Assembly: GCF_003852405.1 (NCBI RefSeq) | Contig: NZ_QAJM01000018.1 | Coordinates: 62,001-126,000 of the forward strand | DNA from: Pseudomonas sp. KBW05 | Lineage (GTDB): Bacteria; Pseudomonadota; Gammaproteobacteria; Pseudomonadales; Pseudomonadaceae | Reading direction: 5' to 3' | DNA: 64,000 nucleotides | Shown here: positions 35,186-43,962 of the stretch, piece after piece | Layout of the letters: every line of letters starts with the position of its first letter | Numbering within the stretch: position 1 is the first letter of the stretch | Made by a program: the position numbers and the translations under genes | The notes under the pieces: model-generated | Database searches by the model: none | What the model saw: the letters and a program-made list of their open reading frames with translations, nothing else | Told to the model about the DNA's origin: nothing

Positions 35186-36163
35186 TTATTCGCCCCAGAC
35201 GTCCTTGAGGACGTTGACCCAGTTCTCGCCCATGATCTTGCGCACCACGCGTTCGCTGTGGCCGCGCTTGAGCAGGGTTTCGGTGAGGTTGGGGAACTCG
35301 CCCACGGTGCGGATGCCCAGTGGGTTGATGATCTTGCCGAAGCTGGTCAGGCGGCGGGCGTAGCCCTTGTCATGGGTCAGCATTTCGAAGAAATCCTGGC
35401 CATGGCCCTGGGTGAAGTCGGTGCCGATGCCGATGGCGTCTTCGCCGACGATGTTCATGGTGTATTCGATGGCTTCGGCGTAGTCGTCGATGGTCGAATC
35501 GATGCCCTTGGCCAGGAACGGCGCGAACATGGTCACGCCAACAAAACCGCCGTGGTCCGCAATAAACTTGAGTTCTTCATCGGACTTGTTGCGCGGGTGC
35601 TCCTTGAGCCCGGACGGCAGGCAGTGGGAGTAGCACACCGGTTTTTTCGATTCGAGGATGACTTCTTCGGAAGTCTTGGAGCCGACGTGGGACAGGTCGC
35701 ACATGATGCCGACGCGGTTCATCTCGCCGACGATCTCACGGCCAAAACCCGACAGGCCGCCGTCGCGCTCGTAGCAACCGGTGCCGACCAGGTTCTGGGT
35801 GTTGTAGCACATCTGCACCACGCCAACGCCGAGCTGCTTGAAGATCTCGACGTAGCCGAGTTGGTCTTCGAACGCGTGGGCATTCTGGAAGCCGAAGATG
35901 ATGCCGGTCTTACCCAGTTCCTTGGCGCGGCGGATGTCGGCGGTGGTTTTCACCGGGATCACCAGGTCGCTGTTCTCACGGATCAGGGTCTGGCTGGCCA
36001 CGATGTTATTGATGGTGGCCTGGAACCCTTCCCACACCGACACGGTGCAGTTGGCGGCGGTGAGGCCACCTTTGCGCATGTCCTCGAACAGGTCGCGGTT
36101 CCACTTGGCAATAATCAGCCCGTCGATAACGATGCTGTCGGCGTGCAATTCGGCTGGGCTCAT
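35186..36163 (-). CDS. Membrane-dipeptidase-like metallohydrolase (M19)
   Basis: Zinc hydrolase of the renal-dipeptidase family, 325 residues from ATG 36163. The N-terminal IVIDGLIIAKWNRDLFEDMRKGG lacks the usual HxD of active M19 enzymes (here DGLI), whereas downstream segments (MCDLSHVGSKTSEEVILESKKPVCYSHC, GIGTDFTQGHG) carry the family ligands. It heads the dgc operon, as PA5396 does. The substrate is unknown; with part of the first metal site changed, it may act on something other than dipeptides. Confidence 0.85.
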   Translation of the reverse strand: MSPAELHADSIVIDGLIIAKWNRDLFEDMRKGGLTAANCTVSVWEGFQATINNIVASQTLIRENSDLVIPVKTTADIRRAKELGKTGIIFGFQNAHAFEDQLGYVEIFKQLGVGVVQMCYNTQNLVGTGCYERDGGLSGFGREIVGEMNRVGIMCDLSHVGSKTSEEVILESKKPVCYSHCLPSGLKEHPRNKSDEELKFIADHGGFVGVTMFAPFLAKGIDSTIDDYAEAIEYTMNIVGEDAIGIGTDFTQGHGQDFFEMLTHDKGYARRLTSFGKIINPLGIRTVGEFPNLTETLLKRGHSERVVRKIMGENWVNVLKDVWGE

Positions 36164-36248
36164 CAGGCGTCCCCTTATTGGCGATTCATGCGCCGAATCG
36201 TCTGCCGGCGCTTTGGGGCCAGCATATGCCCAGGGACAACCCGAGCCG

Positions 36249-36262
36249 GGTGCAAAAACGAC
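36249..36262. promoter_or_regulatory. Candidate operator GGTGCN4ACGAC upstream of the dgc operon
   Basis: GGTGCAAAAACGAC lies 86 bases upstream of the dipeptidase start and matches the element at 11,221 upstream of glyA-sox in all ten fixed positions. It is read on the plus strand in both cases while both operons run on the minus strand, so the relative orientation is conserved. Confidence 0.4.
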
Positions 36263-36382
36263 AGGGGAATTGCCGAAAGCGTCAATCCACGACAAAGGCT
36301 GCTATGACAGCTCTGACTGGCGGCTGTTCTTTGTCCTACTCTTGGGCCAGAATTCCCGCATCACCTGATATGAGACGGCGCA

Positions 36383-36784
36383 ATGAAATCGATTTTCCTG
36401 GCTTTGGCACTCATCGCAACCACCGCCCATGCGGCCGAAGACACCGACAGCACGCCCTGCGACGGCATCGAAAACGACAAACAAACCCTGGAATGCGCCA
36501 CCTACAACAAAACCACCGCCGAACAACTGCTCAAGGATAACTACCAGGGCCTGCTGGAACGCATGGCCGCGACCTACGGCAGCGACAAGACCAAGCTGGC
36601 GGACATTACCGCTCGTCTGAAGGATGCCCAGCAGAAGTGGGAAAAACTGCGGGATGCCGATTGCGCCGTGGACACCTTCCCAGCGGTGAACGGCACCAAG
36701 GCTTACGCGATTGCGGTAAATGATTGCCTGGCGCGGATGAGTGATGAGCGGTCGGAGTTTTTGGAGTCGATTGGGCAGGAATAA
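36383..36784 (+). CDS. LprI-like (DUF1311) secreted protein
   Basis: A 133-residue exported protein: signal peptide 1-17 (MKSIFLALALIATTAHA), then a helical domain with four cysteines (DSTPCDGIENDKQTLECATYNK and DADCAVDT ... NDCLARM), the pattern of the lysozyme-inhibitor LprI / DUF1311 family. The probable location is the periplasm. It is divergent from the dgc operon and is followed 41 bases later by a DUF3010 gene. Confidence 0.8.
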   Translation: MKSIFLALALIATTAHAAEDTDSTPCDGIENDKQTLECATYNKTTAEQLLKDNYQGLLERMAATYGSDKTKLADITARLKDAQQKWEKLRDADCAVDTFPAVNGTKAYAIAVNDCLARMSDERSEFLESIGQE

Positions 36785-36825
36785 GCGACAATCCCCGGCA
36801 CTTTCTTTCTGAACCAAGGCCACTC

Positions 36826-37242
36826 ATGACTATCTGCGGCATCGAAATCAAAGGCAGCGAAGCCATCATCGCCGTCGCTTCCCTGGACAACCAGGCGCTG
36901 ACCCATGTCGCCCTGGCCACCAAGAAAATCGCCCTCGAAGACGATGATGAAGCGGCCAACGTCAAAGCCTTCGCCGCCCAGGTGAAGGCGTTTGTGCAGG
37001 CCAACGGCATCGAGCGGATTGCGATCAAGAAGCGCAGCAAGAAGGGTGAGTTCGCCGGCGGGCCGACTACGTTCAAGATTGAGGGCGTGTTTCAGTTGCT
37101 GGAGGGTGTGGAGATAACGTTGTTGTCGCCGCAGACCATCAATGCGCAGAACAAGAAACACAACTTTGAACTGCCGGCCAGCCTGAACAAATATCAGCAT
37201 GAAGCCTACAAAGCTGCCTGCTCGGCTCTGCTGAAAAAATAA
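36826..37242 (+). CDS. DUF3010 family protein
   Basis: A 138-residue cytoplasmic protein beginning MTICGIEIKGSEAIIAVASLD, which matches the DUF3010 family of proteobacteria. The N-terminal alternating beta pattern and SPQTINAQNKK ... LPASLNKYQHEAYKAACSAL suggest an RNase-H-like (RuvC/Gpp) fold; this is a weak inference from the strand order. The function is unknown. A REPIN follows the stop. Confidence 0.8.
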   Translation: MTICGIEIKGSEAIIAVASLDNQALTHVALATKKIALEDDDEAANVKAFAAQVKAFVQANGIERIAIKKRSKKGEFAGGPTTFKIEGVFQLLEGVEITLLSPQTINAQNKKHNFELPASLNKYQHEAYKAACSALLKK

Positions 37243-37259
37243 GCCACACCGAGTATCCA

Positions 37260-37331
37260 TGTGGGAGCTGGCTTGCCTGCGATAGCGATGTAAGCCTCAC
37301 CACCGCCATCGCAGGCAAGCCAGCTCCCACA
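37260..37331. repeat. REPIN 8 (TTGCCTGCGAT type)
   Basis: Short inverted pair of 72 bases (TGTGGGAGCTGGCTTGCCTG then CGATAGCGATG, with complement), between the convergent DUF3010 and ATPase genes. Confidence 0.92.
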
Positions 37332-37349
37332 TTTGTCCTGCGTTGCCTT

Positions 37350-38528
37350 TTAGATGGATGTCTGGCGCTTGTGCAGCAGCCACTCGCCGAACGACTTGTC
37401 TTCCAGGGCATAGCCTCCCCGGCTCGACTTCCAGACCAGCTCCTTGTCGCGCAGCGCATCGATACAGGCCTGAATAGTCTGGGTGCCCGGCACCACGTCA
37501 CTGCCCATGTCTTCCAGCGCCTTGCTCACCGCCGTGACAGTACTGTCGGTAAACGGTGCGAAAGGTTCGTTGCTCTGTGAACGCTCCACCATCACTTCCA
37601 GCACCGCACGCTGAGGGATGGTCAGGGCATTCCAGGCACTTTCGAATTCGGTCCACACGCCAGCACGCAGCGATTCGGCGCGACTGTGCAGCAATTGACC
37701 CAGGTTATTCGCCTCACCCAACTCAAGCGCCACTTCACCCAGGATGGTGCGCAACATCTCCGGGCGACGGCCCACCCGCTCAAAGACTTCATCAATGTCA
37801 TCAGCGTTGAACTGGTTAGTCTCGGCCAAAAGGGCGTTGATATGCACGGTATACGCTTGGGTAAACTCCCTGCCCAACAGCGGAAAAGGCGTGATGCTGG
37901 AACCGAAGAATGGCTGGCTTTTGCCTAATACCAAATGGGCCAGCTTGTCGCGATTGGAGCCGGTGAACACCAGATACAAGCCGTTGCCTTCCTCGTCGCG
38001 ACCTTGGTTGAGTTGATCCCTGGCAGCCTTAAGCGCAAACATCGCGTTGATACCAGACTCGCTGGTGAGTGCGTGCTGTGCTTCATCTATCACCAGCACG
38101 ACGGTTTTTTCTGCCGCGCTGTGGAGCAGTTCCAACGCCTGGGTCAGCGTTGCGCCGACAGGTAATTGTGGCTTGGTAAAGTCCCAGGACAGGGTGCGCA
38201 GAAAGCTTAACTTCTCGATTCCCATGTTCTTCGCCAGCTTGCGAATGCCCTTTTCATAGGGAACCAGCGCTGCGGCAATCGCGCTGGCAATCAACTCTGC
38301 GGGGTCTTTTTCTTTATCAGCCCACAGATCGACATACACCGTCATCCAGCCCCTGAGCTGGCATTCCGGGATCAGATCTTCGCGCAAAAAGGTGCTTTTG
38401 CCGGTACGACGTGGCGCCGCGAGAAACAGGCCAGACGTGAAATCCTGAATACCAGCCCCCACCAAGCCGTCGGCAATGCTGCTGGCCAGGGTGGGACGGC
38501 GGAACACGAAGCCGTTATTCTTGGACAT
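37350..38528 (-). CDS. Orphan AAA/STAND-like P-loop ATPase
   Basis: A 392-residue cytoplasmic ATPase of the AAA_16/ATP-binding superfamily. Walker A is FLAAPRRTGKSTFLRED (lysine at 44), Walker B is TVVLVIDEAQHAL, and an Arg-rich sensor region lies near VGRRPEMLRTILGE. The C-terminal part (about 285-392) looks like a winged-helix domain (WNALTIPQRAVLEVMVERS ... IDALRDKELVWKSSRGGYALEDKSFGEWLLHK). No partner gene adjoins it. The promoter region holds AT-rich palindromes unlike the rest of the window. It may be an accessory gene (defence or regulation), but nothing in the sequence fixes the role. Confidence 0.75.
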   Translation of the reverse strand: MSKNNGFVFRRPTLASSIADGLVGAGIQDFTSGLFLAAPRRTGKSTFLREDLIPECQLRGWMTVYVDLWADKEKDPAELIASAIAAALVPYEKGIRKLAKNMGIEKLSFLRTLSWDFTKPQLPVGATLTQALELLHSAAEKTVVLVIDEAQHALTSESGINAMFALKAARDQLNQGRDEEGNGLYLVFTGSNRDKLAHLVLGKSQPFFGSSITPFPLLGREFTQAYTVHINALLAETNQFNADDIDEVFERVGRRPEMLRTILGEVALELGEANNLGQLLHSRAESLRAGVWTEFESAWNALTIPQRAVLEVMVERSQSNEPFAPFTDSTVTAVSKALEDMGSDVVPGTQTIQACIDALRDKELVWKSSRGGYALEDKSFGEWLLHKRQTSI

Positions 38529-38541
38529 GTTTTTATACCCA

Positions 38542-38591
38542 ATTATAGGAAGGACTATAAATTATAGTCGCGAGTATAATTGACTATAATT
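38542..38591. promoter_or_regulatory. AT-rich palindrome and direct repeats upstream of the ATPase gene
   Basis: A 17-bp palindrome (GACTATAAATTATAGTC, 38553-38569), a preceding ATTATAGG and a following direct repeat TATAATTGAC/TATAATTG (38575-38591) lie within 65 bases upstream of the ATG at 38528. Repeated (A)CTATAATT units suggest an operator for an autoregulated gene; -10-like TATAAT is included. Confidence 0.6.
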
Positions 38592-38596
38592 GCTCG

Positions 38597-39541
38597 TCAA
38601 ACCACCTCCCGTCGCCGATCCTCCCTCGGACACTTCGCAAACCGCGCCCGGTAACTACGGGTGAAATACGACGGCGATTCAAACCCGCAGGCAATACTCA
38701 CCTCCAGCACACTCATGTCGCTCTGGCGCAACAGCTGCCGGGCTTTTTCCAGGCGCAGGCCGAGGTAGAAGTTGCTCGGCGTGTCGTTCAGGTGCAGGCG
38801 AAACAGGCGCTCCAACTGGCGCCGCGTAACCTTGATCGCTTCGGCCAACGCCAGGGTGGTCAGCGGCGGTTCGCTGTGTTGTTCCATCTCGCCGATCACT
38901 TGCACCAGTTTCTTGTTGTTGATGCCGTAGCGCGTGGCGATCTGCATGCGTTGGTGGTCTTTGCGTGGGCGGATGCGGCCGAGTACGAATTGTTCAGAGA
39001 CCTGGATCGCCAGCTCAGGCCCGTGGGCCTGGGCGATCAGGTCGAGCATCAGGTCAATGGAGGCGGTGCCGCCGGCGCAAGTGATGCGGCGGCGGTCGAT
39101 CTCGAACAGTTCCTGGGTCACGCTGAGATGCGGATAGGACTCCTTGAACGCGTCGATGGCTTCCCAGTGCAGGGTCAGGCGGTAGCCGTCGAGCAGGCCC
39201 GCTTCGGCGAGGACGCAGGCGCCGGTATCGATGGCGCCGAGGGTCACGCCGTCATGGTCGAGGCGGCGCAGCCAGTGTTCCAGCGCAGGCGTGGCGAACT
39301 TCAGCGGTTCAAAGCCGGCCACCACCAATAACGTCGCGCCCTTTTTCAGGGGCTCCAGCGCTGCATCGACGTTGACCGACATGCCATTGCTCGCCAATAC
39401 CGCGCCGCCATCGGCACTCAGCACGTGCCAGCGGTACAGCTCGCCGCGAAAGCGATTGGCCACCCGCAGCGGTTCAAGGGCGGAGATAAAACCGATGGCC
39501 GAGAAGCCCGGCATCAGCAGAAAGTAGAAATCCTGGGACAT
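38597..39541 (-). CDS. cdhR: Carnitine catabolism transcription activator
   Basis: GlxA-type AraC-family activator of 314 residues (ATG at 39541, MSQDFYFLLMPGFSAIGF). The N-terminal DJ-1/PfpI-like amidotransferase domain (about 1-175) is ligand-sensing; the C-terminal AraC helix-turn-helix pair is at about 215-310 (LALAEAIKVTRRQLERLFRLHLNDTPSNFYLGLRLEKARQLL ... EVSIACGFESPSYFTRSYRARFAKCP). It is divergent from caiX-cdhCAB, the arrangement of CdhR in P. aeruginosa. Confidence 0.93.
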   Translation of the reverse strand: MSQDFYFLLMPGFSAIGFISALEPLRVANRFRGELYRWHVLSADGGAVLASNGMSVNVDAALEPLKKGATLLVVAGFEPLKFATPALEHWLRRLDHDGVTLGAIDTGACVLAEAGLLDGYRLTLHWEAIDAFKESYPHLSVTQELFEIDRRRITCAGGTASIDLMLDLIAQAHGPELAIQVSEQFVLGRIRPRKDHQRMQIATRYGINNKKLVQVIGEMEQHSEPPLTTLALAEAIKVTRRQLERLFRLHLNDTPSNFYLGLRLEKARQLLRQSDMSVLEVSIACGFESPSYFTRSYRARFAKCPREDRRREVV

Positions 39542-39734
39542 GGTGGCGCTCTCGTCGGGCGGGCAGCGTGGCACTGTGATACTCCCGTTCGCAACGGGTT
39601 TCAAGAGGACAGGTCGCTGCAGTGCAAGAGTCGGTCGCCGCCGTGCGTTTTACCGCCCCGCAAGCTGCGTAACGTGGCGTCACGGTGCACAAAGACACCG
39701 GCCCCCACAATAACGACCTGCCGAGGGACCCACC

Positions 39735-40667
39735 ATGAACCGACTGTTACTCGCACTCAGCGCCAGCGCCATTTTCAGTACCAACGTCATGGCGGCCGAC
39801 GCGGCATCCTGCCAGAACGTGCGCATGGGCGTGGTGAACTGGACCGACGTGATCGCCACCAGCGCCATGACCCAAGTGTTGCTCGACGGCCTCGGCTACA
39901 AGACCAAACAAACCAGCGCCTCCCAGCAAATCATCTTCGCCGGCATCCGCGACCAGCGCCTGGACCTGTTCCTGGGCTACTGGAACCCGCTGATGACCCA
40001 GACCATCACGCCGTTCGTCGACGCCAAGCAGGTCAAGGTCCTCGATAAACCCAGCCTGGAAGACGCGCGCGCCACCCTCGCCGTGCCGACGTACCTGGCG
40101 GACAAGGGCCTGAAAACCTTCGCCGATATTGCCAAGTTCGACAAGGAACTGGGCGGCAAGATCTACGGCATCGAGCCAGGCTCAGGCGCCAATACCCAGA
40201 TCAAGGCGATGATCGCCAAGAACCAGTTCGGCCTGGGCAAATTCCAGCTGGTGGAGTCCAGCGAAGCCGGCATGCTCGCCGCCGTCGACCGCGCGGTGCG
40301 CCGCAAGGAAGCCGTGGTGTTCTTCGGCTGGGCGCCGCACCCGATGAACGTCAACGTCGCCATGACCTACCTCAGCGGCAGCGACGACGCCCTGGGCCCG
40401 AACGAAGGCATGGCCACCGTGTGGAGCGTCACGTCGCCGACCTACGCCGAGCAGTGCCCCAACGTCCACAAACTGCTGACCAACCTGACCTTCACCGCCG
40501 CCGACGAGAGCCGGATGATGCAACCGTTGCTGGACCACAAGGACGCGATCGAGTCCGCCAAGCAGTGGCTCAAGGATCACCCGCAAGACCAGCAGCGCTG
40601 GCTTGAAGGTGTGACCACCTTCGACGGCAAGCCGGCTGCGGCCAACCTGCAACTGACCAGCAAATAA
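39735..40667 (+). CDS. caiX: Carnitine-binding periplasmic protein
   Basis: OpuAC-type substrate-binding protein of 310 residues with a signal peptide (1-20, cleaved after VMA). It is a clear paralogue of CbcX at 47,377 (shared [26 protein letters not shown] and GWAPHPMN). It has no permease of its own here; in Pseudomonas CaiX is known to deliver carnitine to the CbcWV permease, which is encoded 8 kb downstream. First gene of the cdh operon. Confidence 0.94.
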   Translation: MNRLLLALSASAIFSTNVMAADAASCQNVRMGVVNWTDVIATSAMTQVLLDGLGYKTKQTSASQQIIFAGIRDQRLDLFLGYWNPLMTQTITPFVDAKQVKVLDKPSLEDARATLAVPTYLADKGLKTFADIAKFDKELGGKIYGIEPGSGANTQIKAMIAKNQFGLGKFQLVESSEAGMLAAVDRAVRRKEAVVFFGWAPHPMNVNVAMTYLSGSDDALGPNEGMATVWSVTSPTYAEQCPNVHKLLTNLTFTAADESRMMQPLLDHKDAIESAKQWLKDHPQDQQRWLEGVTTFDGKPAAANLQLTSK

Positions 40668-40685
40668 CTCACTTTCCATCACCGC

Positions 40686-40709
40686 TTCGCAGCCAGATAC
40701 GGCTGCGAA
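40686..40709 (+). promoter_or_regulatory. Intercistronic hairpin between caiX and cdhC
   Basis: Perfect 9-bp stem TTCGCAGCC / GGCTGCGAA with AGATAC loop. No T run follows, so it probably stabilises the caiX message or reduces read-through rather than ending the operon. Confidence 0.65.
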
Positions 40710-40740
40710 CGGCATCACAACGCCTGTAAGGAACCGCCCC

Positions 40741-41628
40741 ATGAACCATGACGTCATCATCACCTGCGCACTCACCGGTGCTGGCGACACGACCAGCCGC
40801 AGCCCCCACGTGCCGGTCACTCCCAAGCAAATCGCCGCCGCTGCGGTGGAAGCCGCCAAGGCTGGCGCCACCGTTGTGCACTGCCACGTGCGCGACCCCG
40901 AAACCGGCAAGTTCAGCCGCGACGTCGCCCTGTACCGCGAAGTGATGGAGCGCATCCGCGAGGCCGACATCGACATCATCGTCAACCTCACGGCGGGCAT
41001 GGGCGGCGACCTGGAGATCGGCGCCGGTGAGAACCCGATGGAATTCGGCCCCAACACTGACCTGGTCGGCCCGCTGACGCGCCTGGCCCATGTCGAAGCG
41101 TTGCTACCGGAAATCTGCACCCTGGACTGCGGCACCCTCAACTTCGGCGATGGCGACACCATTTACGTGTCCACCCCGGCCCAACTGCGGGCAGGCGCCA
41201 AACGTATCCAGGAGCTGGGCGTGAAGGCCGAGCTGGAAATCTTCGACACCGGCCACCTGTGGTTTGCCAAGCAGCTGATCAAGGAAGGCTTGCTCGACAA
41301 CCCGCTGTTCCAACTGTGCCTGGGCATCCCCTGGGGCGCACCGGCCGACACCACCACCATGAAAGCCATGGTCGACAACCTGCCCGCCGACGCCGTGTGG
41401 GCCGGCTTTGGCATCGGCCGCATGCAAATGCCGATGGCGGCGCAAGCGGTGCTGCTGGGCGGCAACGTGCGAGTCGGTTTGGAAGACAACTTGTGGCTGG
41501 ACAAAGGCGTGCTGGCGACCAATGGGCAACTGGTGGAACGCGCCAGTGAAATCCTCAGCCGCCTGGGTGCGCGAGTGCTGACCCCAGCCGAAGGCCGCAT
41601 CAAGATGGGCCTGACCCAACGCCGCTAA
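40741..41628 (+). CDS. cdhC: 3-dehydrocarnitine cleavage enzyme (BKACE/DUF849)
   Basis: Zinc enzyme (295 residues) of the beta-keto-acid cleavage family. With acetyl-CoA it converts 3-dehydrocarnitine to betainyl-CoA and acetoacetate. Family motifs are [24 protein letters not shown] at the N-terminus and [17 protein letters not shown], whose histidines bind zinc; [12 protein letters not shown] is near the end. It lies between caiX and cdhA. Confidence 0.94.
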   Translation: MNHDVIITCALTGAGDTTSRSPHVPVTPKQIAAAAVEAAKAGATVVHCHVRDPETGKFSRDVALYREVMERIREADIDIIVNLTAGMGGDLEIGAGENPMEFGPNTDLVGPLTRLAHVEALLPEICTLDCGTLNFGDGDTIYVSTPAQLRAGAKRIQELGVKAELEIFDTGHLWFAKQLIKEGLLDNPLFQLCLGIPWGAPADTTTMKAMVDNLPADAVWAGFGIGRMQMPMAAQAVLLGGNVRVGLEDNLWLDKGVLATNGQLVERASEILSRLGARVLTPAEGRIKMGLTQRR

Positions 41629-41653
41629 CCCCCTGCCGAAAACGGATTAAAAA

Positions 41654-41743
41654 TGTGGGAGCGGGCTTGCTCGCGAAAGCGGTGGATCAGTCACCGGATA
41701 CATCAACTGGCACACCGCTTTCGCGAGCAAGCCCGCTCCCACA
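41654..41743. repeat. REPIN 9 (TTGCTCGCGAA type), between cdhC and cdhA
   Basis: Complete 90-base inverted REP pair within the carnitine operon. Confidence 0.92.
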
Positions 41744-41795
41744 TTTAGATCTTCATTCCCACAGGGAATCACCGAACTCTTCAGGATTGTCGCCA

Positions 41796-42761
41796 ATGAG
41801 CTTTATCACCGAAATCAAAACCTTCGCCGCCCTCGGCAGCGGTGTCATCGGCAGCGGTTGGGTGTCCCGCGCCCTCGCCCACGGCCTGGATGTAATCGCC
41901 TGGGACCCCGCGCCCGGCGCCGAAGCCGCTCTGCGCAAACGCGTCGCCAACGCCTGGGGCGCCCTTGAGAAGCAAGGCCTGGCACCCGGTGCCTCCCAGG
42001 ACCGCTTGCGCTTCGTCGCCACCATCGAGGAGTGCGTAAAAGACGCCGACTTCATCCAGGAAAGCGCCCCGGAACGCCTGGAGTTGAAGCTGGAACTGCA
42101 CAGCAAGATCAGCGCCGCCGCCAAGCCGAACGCACTGATTGGCTCCAGCACGTCCGGCCTGTTGCCGAGTGAGTTCTACGAGGGCTCGACCCACCCGGAA
42201 CGCTGCGTGGTCGGTCACCCGTTCAACCCGGTCTACCTGTTGCCGCTGGTGGAAGTGGTGGGCGGTAAAAACACCGCACCAGAGGCGATTCAGGCGGCGA
42301 TCAAGGTGTACGAATCCCTCGGCATGCGCCCGCTGCACGTGCGCAAGGAAGTCCCTGGCTTTATCGCCGACCGTCTGCTCGAAGCCCTTTGGCGCGAGGC
42401 GCTGCACCTGGTGAACGACGGCGTGGCGACCACCGGCGAAATCGACGACGCCATCCGTTTTGGCGCCGGGCTGCGCTGGTCGTTCATGGGTACATTCCTT
42501 ACCTACACCCTGGCCGGTGGCGATGCGGGCATGCGCCATTTCATGGCACAGTTCGGCCCGGCCTTGCAGTTGCCGTGGACGTATTTGCCGGCGCCAGAGC
42601 TGACGGAAAAGCTGATTGATGATGTGGTCGACGGCACCAGCGATCAGCTAGGCAAACACAGCATTTCGGCGCTGGAGCGCTATCGTGATGATTGCCTGCT
42701 GGCGGTGCTGGAGGCGGTGAAAACCACCAAGGCCAAACACGGCATGACTTTCGCTGAATAA
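41796..42761 (+). CDS. cdhA: L-carnitine 3-dehydrogenase
   Basis: NAD-dependent enzyme of the 3-hydroxyacyl-CoA dehydrogenase family (321 residues from ATG 41796) that oxidises L-carnitine to 3-dehydrocarnitine. NAD motif GSGVIGSGW at 14-22; catalytic region [22 protein letters not shown]-terminal domain begins [21 protein letters not shown]. The longer open frame upstream is a translated REPIN and was rejected. Confidence 0.95.
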   Translation: MSFITEIKTFAALGSGVIGSGWVSRALAHGLDVIAWDPAPGAEAALRKRVANAWGALEKQGLAPGASQDRLRFVATIEECVKDADFIQESAPERLELKLELHSKISAAAKPNALIGSSTSGLLPSEFYEGSTHPERCVVGHPFNPVYLLPLVEVVGGKNTAPEAIQAAIKVYESLGMRPLHVRKEVPGFIADRLLEALWREALHLVNDGVATTGEIDDAIRFGAGLRWSFMGTFLTYTLAGGDAGMRHFMAQFGPALQLPWTYLPAPELTEKLIDDVVDGTSDQLGKHSISALERYRDDCLLAVLEAVKTTKAKHGMTFAE

Positions 42762-42775
42762 CAGCTATTGATCTG

Positions 42776-42846
42776 TGTGGGAGCTGGCTTGCCTGCGATA
42801 GCGATGCAAGATTCACCACCGCCATCGCAGGCAAGCCAGCTCCCAC
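42776..42846. repeat. REPIN 10 (TTGCCTGCGAT type), between cdhA and cdhB
   Basis: Inverted pair of 71 bases of the second REP type, in the short gap between two genes of the carnitine operon. Confidence 0.92.
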
Positions 42847-42881
42847 TTTTTTGACCGAGTTCCTGATCCAGGATTAATACC

Positions 42882-43367
42882 ATGCCTGCACTGACGACTT
42901 ACACCACCAACATCCACCCCGACTGGGTGGACTACAACGGCCACCTGCGCGACGCGTTCTACCTGCTGATCTTCAGCTACGCCACCGACGCCCTCATGGA
43001 CACCCTCGGCCTCGACAGCGAAAACCGCGAAGCCAGCGGCCATTCGCTGTTCACCCTGGAACTGCACCTGAACTACCTGCACGAAGTGAAACTCGGCGCC
43101 GAGGTCGAGGTACATACCCAACTGATCGCCCATGACGCCAAGCGCCTGCACCTCTATCACAGCCTGCATTTAGTCGGGGATGAAAAGGAGCTGGCCGGCA
43201 ACGAGCAGATGCTGCTCCACGTCGACCTCGCCGGGCCGCATGCGGCGCCGTTTACCGAGGCGTCATTGCAACGCCTTTCGGCGATCAGTCAGGAGCAGAT
43301 CGACCTGCCGCGTCCTGCCCTGCTCGGCCGGGTCATCGGCATAAAAAAAGCCCCGATCAAGCCGTGA
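42882..43367 (+). CDS. cdhB: Betainyl-CoA thioesterase
   Basis: Hot-dog-fold thioesterase of 161 residues that releases glycine betaine from betainyl-CoA, ending the carnitine branch. The active-site segment HPDWVDYNGHLRDAFYLLIFS is typical of the 4-hydroxybenzoyl-CoA thioesterase family. It is last of the caiX-cdhC-cdhA-cdhB series. Confidence 0.92.
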   Translation: MPALTTYTTNIHPDWVDYNGHLRDAFYLLIFSYATDALMDTLGLDSENREASGHSLFTLELHLNYLHEVKLGAEVEVHTQLIAHDAKRLHLYHSLHLVGDEKELAGNEQMLLHVDLAGPHAAPFTEASLQRLSAISQEQIDLPRPALLGRVIGIKKAPIKP

Positions 43368-43592
43368 CAAGATCGAGGCAGAATGTTTTGTGTGAGCCGT
43401 ACATCCCGAGGGTGACCAAACCTTCAAGCTGCTTGCTTGAGCTCAGTGTGCCTATTACTTCTGTCGGCAAATGGCCCGAAAACGACATGCCCATAGCCAT
43501 CTGAGGCATTCGCGCAATCTGCCCTTGCCGACCGGTTGAGCGGCTACCAGAATCCAGGTCAAACCCCGCTCCCTTCACCAGGATAAAACGTC

Positions 43593-43856
43593 ATGATGCA
43601 TGCGGATTTGATTGATCAGGATGACCTGCTGGGCCAACTGCGCTCACTGGGTTTTGAGGTGTCCAGCGGCTCCACCGCCGAGCAGGCGTGCGAGTGTGCG
43701 GTACGCGGTTTGAGCGAAGCGCGGGCCAAGGCGCTGAAAGGGATGGTCGAGCAGATGTACACCGGCAGTGCGACGATCTTGCCGGCGGTGCGCCAGGCGA
43801 TTGATAAGCAGTTGTTGCCGGCGTTGGTGCAGTTCAAGCAGAACTCTGGGGCCTGA
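43593..43856 (+). CDS. Small hypothetical protein, 87 residues
   Basis: An 87-residue soluble, helical protein (LLGQLRSLGFEVSSGSTAEQACECAVRGLSEARAKALKGMVEQMYTGSATILPAVRQAIDKQLLPALVQFKQ) with two close cysteines (CEC, about 33-35). Start ATG 43593 or 43596, with AGGA 10 bases before. It lies after the carnitine operon and before the convergent gbdR. I do not recognise a family. The 225 bases before it hold no other gene that I can support. Confidence 0.6.
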   Translation: MMHADLIDQDDLLGQLRSLGFEVSSGSTAEQACECAVRGLSEARAKALKGMVEQMYTGSATILPAVRQAIDKQLLPALVQFKQNSGA

Positions 43857-43865
43857 TAGACCGCT

Positions 43866-43947
43866 TTCGCGAGCAAGCCCGCTCCCACATTCGACCGAGT
43901 TCCAACTTTGAAATGCAGTCAAATGTGGGAGCGGGCTTGCTCGCGAA
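43866..43947. repeat. REPIN 11 (TTGCTCGCGAA type, arms reversed)
   Basis: Arms point outward (TTCGCGAGC first, GCTCGCGAA last), with a 25-30 base centre, between the convergent 87-codon gene and gbdR. Confidence 0.92.
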
Positions 43948-43962
43948 TACAGACAACTCGGT

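Noticed and set aside
43357-43578. 73-codon minus-strand frame between cdhB and the 87-codon gene
   Set aside because: No ribosome-binding site, no homology recognised, and it overlaps the end of cdhB.
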